From the NCBI GenBank assembly GCA_937916465.1, contig CALFTK010000030.1, forward strand, positions 1 to 64,000: a DNA stretch of 64,000 nucleotides, written 5' to 3'. Both the position numbers and the translations under genes were made by a program. The notes beneath the pieces were generated by a model. It did not search any database, had not been told where the DNA came from, and saw nothing but the letters and a program-made list of their open reading frames with translations. The DNA comes from an uncultured Bacteroidales bacterium (lineage in GTDB: Bacteria > Bacteroidota > Bacteroidia > Bacteroidales > Bacteroidaceae). This document shows positions 35,301 to 41,464 of the stretch, piece by piece. How positions within the stretch are numbered: position 1 is the stretch's first letter; the number at the start of each line of letters is the position of its first letter.

Positions 35301-36747
35301 TGCTGAAGATAGTAGTATTAGTAGTAATTCTGGTGCAACTCAATTGAGTTTCACTATTGGCTACGATAATGAAGGTAATCCTCAGACCGAATATCTGATT
35401 GAATGGGTATTCAAAACCGGCCAATACTATAATGCTGGTGAAGCTATCGGCTTTACATACAATATCTCTAACTATACCATATCTGAAGTTGATGGTACTT
35501 TCAATAATTTTACGGGTGATACAAGTGCAACGATTGGATTTACGAACGAACCGATTGGTTTGGAAATATATTCTGAAGCAGATACCGATACCAATGATGA
35601 TATAATAACCATTGCTTCGGGTTATGAATTGGTGATGAAAGCAACTGTGCCAAGTGATATACCTGTAGGAACAGAGATAACGTTTGATCTTTCGAATAGT
35701 ATCGATGTCGTTGCTGATGGATTAGTATGGAACGAAAAAAATACATCATCAGTTCAGATGAATTGGCCTAATATAAGATTTACCGTAGAAGAAGGTCAAC
35801 GCGATTATTATTTGTATTGGAATCCTACAGTTAGTGATGAAAGCCGTACCGCAACGCTCAGCTTTACAGCAACAATAGATGGTAATAGCTATAATCTGAA
35901 CTCTGTAGGAAATACAAGCTATTCGAAAACGGTTACTGTGACACCAAATAATAATCAAACAACTGGAACTGTTGTTTGGAATGAGGGAAAGACGTATACC
36001 GGATGGTCAACCGATTATATAGCTGTTAATACTTACATACCAACAGGGTCTGTGATAACAATTTATACCTCTTCCTCTTCTACCAATGGAGGTGCATTTG
36101 AAATGCATGATATAGAAGAAAGATCACTTAGATTTACTAATGTAAATTATCCTGATAATGATGATAATTATTATAGTGTTGCAAGTGGTGAAACATCACA
36201 TTCATTTACCGTGACAAATGAAACAACGGCTAATGGTAATACCCTGGCCAATGGCGTAGATGGATTGAAAATCAATGGTAATAATGTGACTATAACACGT
36301 ATTGTGGTGCAATATCCAAGTATGACCAGTGAGGTGTTTAATCGTGATTTTGAGGATGAATCTACTATTAACGGGTGGGGAGAAAATGTTGAGAGAAGAA
36401 ATGCTCAAGAAGGCGAAAATCACTACCTCGTATTGGCTAATAAATCAGGTGGATTTGCCCAAGCATCACTTGATAGAGCTTATGTACCGGGTAATTATAC
36501 GTTGACATATAAAATCAAGGGAAATGCATCCGATTCAATTTCTCAGGTATTTCAATATTTCAACGATAATCAGAATATATATGAATCTGTAGTTGGTAGT
36601 CAGTCTGTAGTATTTGGCACAGATGATTGGACAATAGTTACTCTTGATTTTGAGGTAACACGAGGTTGTAATCGTTTGTTGTTTGATTATTCCGATTTTA
36701 CCGGTGAAATTTATATCGATGATTTAAAGTTAGTGAAGAATGATTGA
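32383..36747 (+). CDS. giant fimbrial tip adhesin candidate, lipoprotein
   Basis: A 1454-residue lipoprotein precursor, the largest gene of the locus. Lipobox FVAC (Cys41) and STRT (Arg75) match the pilin maturation pattern. The n-region before the hydrophobic core is long, so a start at residue 9 (32407) is possible. A fimbrillin-like part is followed by Ig-like repeats, a WQGDVLLKWGNDGH module (about 745-890), a WNEGKTYTGWS module (about 1200-1310) and a final carbohydrate-binding-like domain (about 1315-1454: NRDFEDESTINGWGENV ... GEIYIDDLKLVKND). The last domain resembles CBM4/9-type jelly rolls. It is analogous in position to the outermost Mfa/Fim tip proteins. Confidence 0.72.
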   Translation: MKNNNKKRMSIKNRYIFNQKAVVKGWLIKTFLLLLLLFVACGDGDEFMQFVHGGEDGEVVLTINTQLPSDGVSTRTAPTENITSITALAFNKNHELIKVQTEGVIKSTSSSTTGTFQIKVPKRTRRIHFIAKNNGVFDEITDIDYGKTDEELLVNRIGRINNSSHSEGILNALHYWQMLNFDRAEDLQDLSDELSELDKEPIKNDAGQDVYRLPLIRNMAKITLNLADGMTGHIAGVLNYNTTGTIVPYLKDEDGYKFGYQTDKNHELPESFVITSDVDECSELGLEHYLFEEYNDVGDLIYIMCFIDKVSTDEEPGRFYKVALVKPSFTDDTDKYFYVIRNQEYKINVQSSLNKSYGIENYADAVQNAKPINDTAEEQVHLDFEPDEVYMFLEETGTCNITIPQGIEGLMIGFSKDRFNSDGISIKTTAGDVIGATKQETPDNAGIYVNTYNVKDYSEIVLSMNLKESVTEAIKDMEIQFQGTGGGKVVNDKLVVHVLKRGDLPVTPISTELSVTSGSSFTATVGPIPSYEGINKYELNVSNADGVFTVTPPNGLSAQDNGCYLVNAGSSYTFTFTLNKEGKPGDVYKLDYNLNTEYHDLAGSTIVTLVEKAKTVQIEATTQTTSLYYTTYQNSVSDLMVDVTIPAGVTTLNFESEYFDVVSVNGRTKTENDVTTPYITVSNDGYSVNHQGESSLTLPFRLRLKNKTATTSAGFTFSGTGSAVIVTPATVNNITLQESDDEYVRWQGDVLLKWGNDGHVTQIPLPYSWFEGLSPGSTLRVDYEVTDADKSEDNRDAVIQFTEVKSDSWTEYPYNFTELKENNSEGAGVNLSKNTQSGSIYNRGGVIELNLTQTILEQMESNRTTFEGLSDIVMAIQGGNVRLKKISVIPKADIPENAPLSKIELDFYSAENRDNNVYEDLLLGTSHLYLTATISAEDAAKYAGQSVTVTLNGEFGVTQGQGKWSINWDGSRNAEDSSISSNSGATQLSFTIGYDNEGNPQTEYLIEWVFKTGQYYNAGEAIGFTYNISNYTISEVDGTFNNFTGDTSATIGFTNEPIGLEIYSEADTDTNDDIITIASGYELVMKATVPSDIPVGTEITFDLSNSIDVVADGLVWNEKNTSSVQMNWPNIRFTVEEGQRDYYLYWNPTVSDESRTATLSFTATIDGNSYNLNSVGNTSYSKTVTVTPNNNQTTGTVVWNEGKTYTGWSTDYIAVNTYIPTGSVITIYTSSSSTNGGAFEMHDIEERSLRFTNVNYPDNDDNYYSVASGETSHSFTVTNETTANGNTLANGVDGLKINGNNVTITRIVVQYPSMTSEVFNRDFEDESTINGWGENVERRNAQEGENHYLVLANKSGGFAQASLDRAYVPGNYTLTYKIKGNASDSISQVFQYFNDNQNIYESVVGSQSVVFGTDDWTIVTLDFEVTRGCNRLLFDYSDFTGEIYIDDLKLVKND

Positions 36748-36758
36748 TAATAGGGGGC

Positions 36759-36819
36759 GGACGCAATGTGTTGCGTCCCTACATTGTTTCGGTTTACACG
36801 GACACGGCACGCCGTGTCC
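36759..36819. repeat. pair of palindromic hairpin repeats with a shared CCCTACA tail
   Basis: Hairpin A (36759-36778): 8-bp stem GGACGCAA/TTGCGTCC, loop TGTG. Hairpin B (36800-36819): 9-bp stem GGACACGGC/GCCGTGTCC, loop AC. Both are followed at once by CTACA. They share layout but not stem sequence, like REP-type intergenic repeats. Confidence 0.75.
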
Positions 36820-36833
36820 CTACAATATAACGA

Positions 36834-36911
36834 ATGAAGAACTTAACCAACATATTATCCTATTTGTGGCTATTACTGCTAATGGCGGTAACGGCTTGTA
36901 GCGGCTATTAG
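36834..36911 (+). pseudogene. orphan lipoprotein signal peptide (25 codons), likely remnant of a further pilus gene
   Basis: An open frame starts MKNLTNILSYLWLLLLMAV and reaches a lipobox-like VTAC, then SGY and a stop. It is a complete lipoprotein signal peptide with only three residues after the Cys. The region behind it (36912-37002) holds no continuing frame. It sits where the next gene of the pilus operon would start, so decay of a sixth structural gene is the best reading; a minute lipoprotein is the alternative. Confidence 0.55.
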
Positions 36912-37002
36912 TTCCTACTTGCTTGTTATTCGCCTTTAGTGGATAAATTTTAAATCATGCCCGTCATAAGTATCAGAGTTAGTAAGTCAACTTGCTGTCT
37001 GG

Positions 37003-37033
37003 TTTGTCTGTTTGTGGAAAATCAATATCTTTG
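37003..37033 (+). promoter_or_regulatory. promoter of the DUF6922 gene
   Basis: TTTG (37003-37006), a 19-base spacer and TATCTTTG (37026-37033) match the Bacteroides consensus exactly. The start codon at 37051 is only 17 bases beyond the box, giving a very short leader. Confidence 0.8.
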
Positions 37034-37050
37034 CAAAAAAATAGTGTGAT

Positions 37051-37356
37051 ATGTCAGAAAGAGAATGTATTTCAAAACTTTCAAAGGTGCTGTTTTGGGA
37101 TATGGATATGGAACTGGTGAATATGGATTCCTGTCCGTCTCAAATAATTCAGCGTGTTTTGGAATATGGAACTATTGACGATTGGCGCATAATTCGTACT
37201 TATTATGGCTTGGATAAGATTGTTGAGGTGTGCCGTAATCTTAGGTCTTTAGATCCTATTGCACTGTCTTTTATTAGCACTATTTCTAATACAGATAAAA
37301 CTGAATATAGATGTTATCGTACAAAACAGTCGAATCCCACACTTTGGAATCAGTAG
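37051..37356 (+). CDS. DUF6922 family protein, antitoxin-like
   Basis: A 101-residue soluble protein with the DUF6922 pattern: VLFWDMDMELVNMD near residue 12, then IIQRVLEYGTIDDWRIIRTY at about 32, a YGLDKIVEVCRNLRSLD helix and the conserved basic end YRCYRTKQ. Members are common in Bacteroidota, often next to nucleotidyltransferase genes of the AbiEii or MNT type, and are thought to be antitoxin-like. A MNT gene follows after 79 bases. The family match is from memory of the motif; the function is inferred. Confidence 0.65.
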   Translation: MSERECISKLSKVLFWDMDMELVNMDSCPSQIIQRVLEYGTIDDWRIIRTYYGLDKIVEVCRNLRSLDPIALSFISTISNTDKTEYRCYRTKQSNPTLWNQ

Positions 37357-37435
37357 CAAAAAATCTTATAATCGCAAAAAGATAATTTGGTGAAATCAAA
37401 AATTACTTGTTTATTTGCGGTGTTATTAATTGTAG

Positions 37436-37753
37436 ATGATGAAACAGTCGGTCATAGAAAGTATAAAACAGACGCTTATCACTAATCTTCCGTATGGTGC
37501 TAAAGCATGGATTTTCGGTTCGCAAGCTCGTGGTGATGCTCATGATGGTTCCGACTGGGATATTCTCATAGTATTGAATAAGGATAAACTTTTACCATCT
37601 GATTATGATACTGTTACTTATCCATTGACGGTATTAGGTTGGGATCTGGGTGAACAGATAAATCCTATAATGTATTCTAACAAGGAATGGGAAGATAGTA
37701 AGATAACTCCTTTTTATCACAATGTTCAAAAAGATGCAATTGCTTTGATATGA
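37436..37753 (+). CDS. MNT-type minimal nucleotidyltransferase (antitoxin-like)
   Basis: A 105-residue DNA polymerase beta-like nucleotidyltransferase. The catalytic motif GSQARGDAHDGSDWDILI (about residues 28-45) holds the GS and D-x-D residues. In MNT/HEPN toxin-antitoxin pairs the MNT protein blocks the HEPN ribonuclease by nucleotidylating it. The gene's stop overlaps the start of a HEPN-like frame (ATGA), the usual arrangement, but that frame is broken. ATG 37436 and 37439 are adjacent options. Confidence 0.82.
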   Translation: MMKQSVIESIKQTLITNLPYGAKAWIFGSQARGDAHDGSDWDILIVLNKDKLLPSDYDTVTYPLTVLGWDLGEQINPIMYSNKEWEDSKITPFYHNVQKDAIALI

Positions 37754-37825
37754 GTTTAAGTGTAGAAGACCGTAAAAGAGCTTATTCAAAAGGTTGAGGA
37801 TTTACTTTTAGAAAGTTCAATATAA
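37750..37825 (+). pseudogene. internally deleted HEPN toxin remnant
   Basis: The frame overlapping the MNT stop begins MSLSVEDRKR, like HEPN proteins (MSL-x-x-EDRK), but reaches a stop at 37797. In another frame the same stretch reads ELIQKVEDLLLESSI then stop at 37825, which looks like the end of a HEPN protein. A deletion of most of the domain plus a frame change would explain this. No R-x4-6-H catalytic motif remains. Confidence 0.55.
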
Positions 37826-37870
37826 TTTTAACTGTCACATTCCGTCCCTTGGGGTCTCCATCATCTGTCA

Positions 37871-37955
37871 CGGGTAATCTCCAGATCGCCCGTAGCTTAT
37901 CCGTCTCCGTCACAGTGTGTTTCAGTCACAGGGGGTCTCCAGACCCCCCTGTAAC
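37871..37955. repeat. REP-like inverted repeats with TCTCCAGA apexes
   Basis: Unit 1 (37871-37892): CGGGTAATCT-CC-AGATCGCCCG. Unit 2 (37925-37955): GTCACAGGGGGTCT-CC-AGACCCCCCTGTAAC, a stem of about 14 bp with one bulge. A partial third copy (GGGGTCTCCA, 37851-37860) precedes them. The region 37826-38042 otherwise has no reading frame. Confidence 0.7.
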
Positions 37956-38042
37956 AAATATGATTCCCTGTAACAAAAAATAAGATAATGACCACACAAC
38001 TCTCAGACGTGTAGCAAATAGTATTTACCAAAAAGATAGATG

Positions 38043-38222
38043 TTATAAACCGGAATTTTCAGCAATAATCTGGCTGGCAGGAATGTGTTCTATACCCTTG
38101 CCTTCGGTATATATTACAACATTCTCTCCTCGCAAGGATTTTTCTTGTAACATTCGTTCTTCTGCCAATTTTAGTCCGGCATCGATTAAATTCATCAATT
38201 CTCTTACTTCCTTCTCAGACAT
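38043..38222 (-). CDS. small 59-residue protein of unknown function
   Basis: A complete small frame: MSEKEVRELMNLIDAGLKLA, a charged helix (EERMLQEKSLRGENVVIY) and a strand-like end (GKGIEHIPASQIIAENSGL). The even amphipathic helix and lack of hydrophobic bias suggest a real protein, not chance. It lies 29 bases downstream of the degraded winged-helix gene on the same strand, in an area of toxin-antitoxin remnants. No family is recognised. Confidence 0.5.
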   Translation of the reverse strand: MSEKEVRELMNLIDAGLKLAEERMLQEKSLRGENVVIYTEGKGIEHIPASQIIAENSGL

Positions 38223-38251
38223 AGGACTTAATAGTGTTGCAAATATACAGC

Positions 38252-38603
38252 TTATTTTGTGACAAGCAAGAAAATGTATTCTTTTCTTATTGTTAGCGCA
38301 TTGGTGTAGTTATCTCCCTCACGAGTCAACACACCATCATTTTTAAATTGGTTAATAATTTTTCTTACTTGTCGAACACTTATGTTCAGTTGCTTAGATA
38401 GCTCATCTCTTGATATTGAAGGATTTACTTTTATCAGAGCCATAAGTTGCTCTGGTACACTCTGGCACACCTCTGGCACACCTCTGGCACGCTTTGGAAC
38501 GCTTTTGGATCATCATTGGAACGCTCTGGTACGCTTTCTCCTTTATCTGCTCTCCAAATAACAACTCGAAGTCAGTTATGAATGCCGGGGATAGTTCATG
38601 CAA
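38252..38603 (-). pseudogene. frameshifted C-terminal remnant of a winged-helix protein (AlbA-type ATP-binding protein?)
   Basis: The last 75 codons read VPEQLMALIKVNPSISRDEL and SKQLNISVRQVRKIINQFKN, a good winged helix like those at the end of AlbA_2-domain ATP-binding proteins. Upstream segments that belong to the same protein lie in other frames: LRVVIWRADKGESVPERSND in one, and LHELSPAFITDF in another, with a stop codon just before. The frame change at 38461-38490 coincides with an 11-base tandem repeat. The N-terminal bulk is missing. The family assignment is tentative. Confidence 0.6.
38461..38490. repeat. 11-base tandem repeat inside the winged-helix pseudogene
   Basis: TCTGGCACACC occurs twice in full (38461-38471, 38472-38482) with a partial third copy (TCTGGCAC, 38483-38490) and a near copy just before (TCTGGTACAC). 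The repeat encodes variants of VPE. As 11 is not a multiple of 3, one copy more or fewer shifts the frame. Confidence 0.8.
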
Positions 38604-38657
38604 GGCAATGTCGCTTACCTGTTATAGCAATCAAACAAACCCATTGAAATTTGGTTA

Positions 38658-39824
38658 TTACTTGTTGGTCCCTATCCAGGTGGCTTTGTTCCAAAGTCCT
38701 TCCAGTGGGCCTCTTTTGTGATTTTTCATCCACCAGTGGCTAAATAAAATTTGCAATGCTACGAACACTATAGCCATACACAAACTTTCAGTGTGACCGC
38801 TGGTTTTGAAAAGTGCCAGTCCCCATCCGTAGAATATAAAAGCACCAATTATGGACTGACCTATGTAATGTGTCAGACTCATTTTACCGTATGGAGCCAG
38901 TACCATAAGTCTCTTGCCGTTTTTGGTGCGATGAAGCAACCATGTTATACCTGTTACGTAGAATAGTGCCATTGCAACATTTCTCCACATATTAAGCATA
39001 ACGCCTAATGAATTCGATACGCAACGGTTTTCTATAGTGCCGGGAACAAATTTGGCTAATGGAGCAAATACTGCAAATGCGATGAATGTAATTATCATTA
39101 TCTTCTGCCATTTCTTGTAGTTATCGCCTTCATTATAGAGCAGACGGCTTCTGCCTATCATAATACCAACTAAGAACAGATATATGTTCTGTGTAAAACG
39201 TCCATTTTCTATAGCCCATAAGAAGTTGCAGGGCAGTCCGTCTTTTATACCTACTAATGCTACATCCCATATAGTTCCGTTGGCTTGTGCCGGCATCATG
39301 TTCATAAAATGCATGCCGGAACCTAAATTCAATGGTCTTGTTTCAGGGTTTATAAGTCCTAATACTATATAGATAACCTCTATAGGCTGTATCATCAATA
39401 TTAAGATAATCCAGTTTAAAACTTTATTGCTACACCTTATAAAAGGAATAATAAGCAGACCACATACAGCATAAATAAACAGAATGTCTCCATTATAGAA
39501 TATTAAATCAAGCAGTCCGAACAGCATAAGCAGTACCATTCTCCATACAAATCGTGGGCGGAAATCTTTTCCTTTTTGTGCCTGATTATCGTGTTGAATG
39601 AAGAAACTCAGTCCAAACAGCATGGCAAATATGGCATACATCTTTCCTGCAAACAGGAAGAATATGGTGTCCCATACGTTTTCGTCCAACTTTGTCAGTT
39701 CGGGAAATGAATAGAAATTCATGTGTTCCAGGAAGTGTATTAAAATAATGCCGGCTATGGCAAATCCACGTAAAACATCGGCTGCATCAATGCGGCTGTT
39801 TGGTAAAGTTGATGGTTTATACAT
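38658..39824 (-). CDS. DUF418 family multi-pass membrane protein
   Basis: A 388-residue membrane protein with about ten hydrophobic helices. It opens with the DUF418 signature RIDAADVLRGFAIAGIILIH and ends with the DUF418 domain proper (YGKMSLTHYIGQSIIGAFIF, then FSHWWMKNHKRGPLEGLWN). The family is related to acyltransferase-3 type membrane proteins; transport or acyl transfer is suggested but not shown. It stands alone between the decayed patch and tRNA-Pro. Confidence 0.9.
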   Translation of the reverse strand: MYKPSTLPNSRIDAADVLRGFAIAGIILIHFLEHMNFYSFPELTKLDENVWDTIFFLFAGKMYAIFAMLFGLSFFIQHDNQAQKGKDFRPRFVWRMVLLMLFGLLDLIFYNGDILFIYAVCGLLIIPFIRCSNKVLNWIILILMIQPIEVIYIVLGLINPETRPLNLGSGMHFMNMMPAQANGTIWDVALVGIKDGLPCNFLWAIENGRFTQNIYLFLVGIMIGRSRLLYNEGDNYKKWQKIMIITFIAFAVFAPLAKFVPGTIENRCVSNSLGVMLNMWRNVAMALFYVTGITWLLHRTKNGKRLMVLAPYGKMSLTHYIGQSIIGAFIFYGWGLALFKTSGHTESLCMAIVFVALQILFSHWWMKNHKRGPLEGLWNKATWIGTNK

Positions 39825-39899
39825 ATCTGTTTGTATTGGTTAGAATTTTCAGTTTGTAAATATATGCATAAAGTTTATTATAGCAAAAAAAACGAGAGC

Positions 39900-40067
39900 A
39901 CAAACAACCAACAACAATCCAAATTGCATTTATGGCCATCTACGATGATCCCTAAATACAATTTTTGTTTTCTATTGGGACAGACCGCTTGCAAGTAAAC
40001 TTGCGCGGTCTGTCCCAATAGAAAACGGTCATTGCTTTTTTTGCAATGACCGTTGTTGGTTGTTTGT
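39900..40067. mobile_element. MITE-like inverted-repeat element abutting tRNA-Pro
   Basis: A 168-base segment bounded by 16-base perfect inverted repeats, ACAAACAACCAACAAC (39900-39915) and its complement (40052-40067). Inside is a near-perfect palindrome (39967-40026; 22-bp arms starting GTTTTCTATTGGG, then 6 bp around a 2-base loop, with a TT bulge) and a 12-bp hairpin (40024-40035 / 40043-40054) with a T7 loop. No frame in it is credible. It may be a non-autonomous transposon or a multi-part tRNA terminator. Confidence 0.55.
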
Positions 40068-40141
40068 CGGGATGACTGGATTCGAACCAGCGACCACACG
40101 CCCCCCAGACGCGTACTCTAACCGGGCTGAGCTACATCCCG
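40067..40141 (-). tRNA. tRNA-Pro (GGG)
   Basis: Read on the minus strand: acceptor CGGGATG (40141-40135) pairs with CATCCCG (40074-40068), A73 at 40067. D arm GTAGCTCAGCCCGGTTAGAGTA, anticodon loop CTGGGGG (anticodon GGG) and T loop GGTTCGAATCC are normal. CCA is not encoded. Confidence 0.92.
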
Positions 40142-40165
40142 CCGATATGTTATGCTAAGCGGATG

Positions 40166-40197
40166 CAAATTTACCGATTTTTGGTTTATGCACCAAG
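40166..40197 (-). promoter_or_regulatory. promoter of tRNA-Pro
   Basis: On the minus strand CTTG (40197-40194), a 20-base spacer and TAAATTTG (40173-40166) fit the Bacteroides consensus; the tRNA starts 24 bases downstream. Confidence 0.65.
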
Positions 40198-40219
40198 AAA
40201 ACGCGCGTTTTTTGTGCTG

Positions 40220-40897
40220 CTATAGTCTGCTGCCTGTACGGTTCCCGCTGTTCTCTCTGCGTTCGTTAGGTTGGTTGTAGCCGGGTTGATTTTCCGGTCT
40301 GTTGTTGTCTCTGGCAGGAGCGTTTCTGTAATTGTAATATCTGTTACCACGATTCTCTCTAATTCTAACCGGGTCTTCTATATCTCTTGACATAGGACGA
40401 TACTTCTCCTTTGGCATGGATATCACTTTTGGTTTGTGAGGCGCTTTTACCGGTGGGCGGTTTATTACAGCAGCTCTCAGAGTGAAGTTTACAGGACGTC
40501 TGCCTTCAAAACTTGCTATATGCACAAACTGATTGTCTTCTATGTATTCAAAGCTTATGGCATATCTTATGAATGGAGCCAATCTGTCTGTTGGGAAGGT
40601 GGATGTTATTCTATATACTCTGCCCGGTTTCATCTTTATTTGTGGGCAGGCCAGTACCTGATGGCTGTGACCACGTTCAAATATACGAATATAGATGGGA
40701 CCATTGTATGTAAGCTGGCTGTCGTTTATCAGTTCAAATGTTACATAGCCTTCGTCACCTACAAAAAGGTCGTTTAACCCTACTATTGGTTCGCTGTAAA
40801 GCTTGATTCTACGCTCTGTCTGAGGAAATCCAAAGAATTGTGCTTGCGCAACTATTGCAAACAGTAATGTAGCACAAGTCAGTAATACTTTTTTCAT
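40220..40897 (-). CDS. secreted protein of unknown function with Pro/Arg/Asn-rich tail
   Basis: A 225-residue protein with a signal peptide (cut near AQAQF, about residue 19). A single beta-rich domain (about 25-150) has strands like GYVTFELINDSQLTYNGPIY, reminiscent of an Ig or DUF-type adhesive fold. The last 70 residues are disordered and rich in P, R, N and Q (RENRGNRYYNYRNAPARDNN). No named family is recognised. It is monocistronic as far as can be seen. Confidence 0.7.
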   Translation of the reverse strand: MKKVLLTCATLLFAIVAQAQFFGFPQTERRIKLYSEPIVGLNDLFVGDEGYVTFELINDSQLTYNGPIYIRIFERGHSHQVLACPQIKMKPGRVYRITSTFPTDRLAPFIRYAISFEYIEDNQFVHIASFEGRRPVNFTLRAAVINRPPVKAPHKPKVISMPKEKYRPMSRDIEDPVRIRENRGNRYYNYRNAPARDNNRPENQPGYNQPNERRENSGNRTGSRL

Positions 40898-40976
40898 AAT
40901 TCAAAACATTTATGGTTATCTACTATATTACAAATCCAAAAATATCTATTTGTCTTAAAAAATGCAAACTTTTTAT

Positions 40977-41333
40977 TTAAAATCCTTCTCTGCAAAAATC
41001 AAATGCTTCTATTACCTGGCTTTTATGAATTTCTGTTTTTACATATTCTCCATCTAAATTGGGTATCTCTAATATGCATGAATCTATGTTTTTGTTTGAA
41101 ATGCGTGCCCATATTTTATCATACCATTGACACTCCAATTCTATCTCTCCATATTGTTCTTTCAGTTGATATTGCCAGCTGCGTATGGTGGCGGCGGGCA
41201 GTTTGAATATAATATGGGATATGTATAATTCTATTAATATGCCCCAATCACAGGCTTCTTGCTGTGAATACTCTATGTTGTGTTCAGCTGCAACATCTGC
41301 TATTGTTTTACCTAACAATTCTCTGCATTTCAT
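40977..41333 (-). CDS. cytoplasmic protein of unknown function, 118 residues
   Basis: A soluble 118-residue protein, no signal peptide. It starts MKCRELLGKTIADVAAEHNI and has a mixed alpha-beta pattern with several Trp residues (ACDWGILIELY, TIRSWQYQLKEQYGE, CQWYDKIWARIS). I do not recognise the family. It is flanked by the secreted 225-residue protein downstream and the divergent outer-membrane protein upstream; no operon is evident. Confidence 0.6.
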   Translation of the reverse strand: MKCRELLGKTIADVAAEHNIEYSQQEACDWGILIELYISHIIFKLPAATIRSWQYQLKEQYGEIELECQWYDKIWARISNKNIDSCILEIPNLDGEYVKTEIHKSQVIEAFDFCREGF

Positions 41334-41464
41334 AGTGTAAAACTAATGATTTTTTGTCAACTATATGTTCATTTCTTTCAATATTCATAAAAAGTACGTT
41401 TAATGTAAAAAACTGTTTAAACCATTTTGGTTCTATGTAGTCAAAGTATGGCAATGTTAAAGAT

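Noticed and set aside
38451..38500. CRISPR-like short tandem repeats
   Set aside because: Units are 10-11 bases and directly adjacent without spacers, so it is a simple tandem repeat.
38403..38603. 66-codon frame starting MHELSPAFITDF as an intact gene
   Set aside because: It starts at TTG inside a longer open stretch, its second half is out of frame with the clear winged-helix part, and it is better read as one piece of a frameshifted gene.
39878..40099. 73-codon minus-strand frame across the inverted-repeat element
   Set aside because: It runs through the tRNA-Pro 3' end and through palindromes, so coding is very unlikely.
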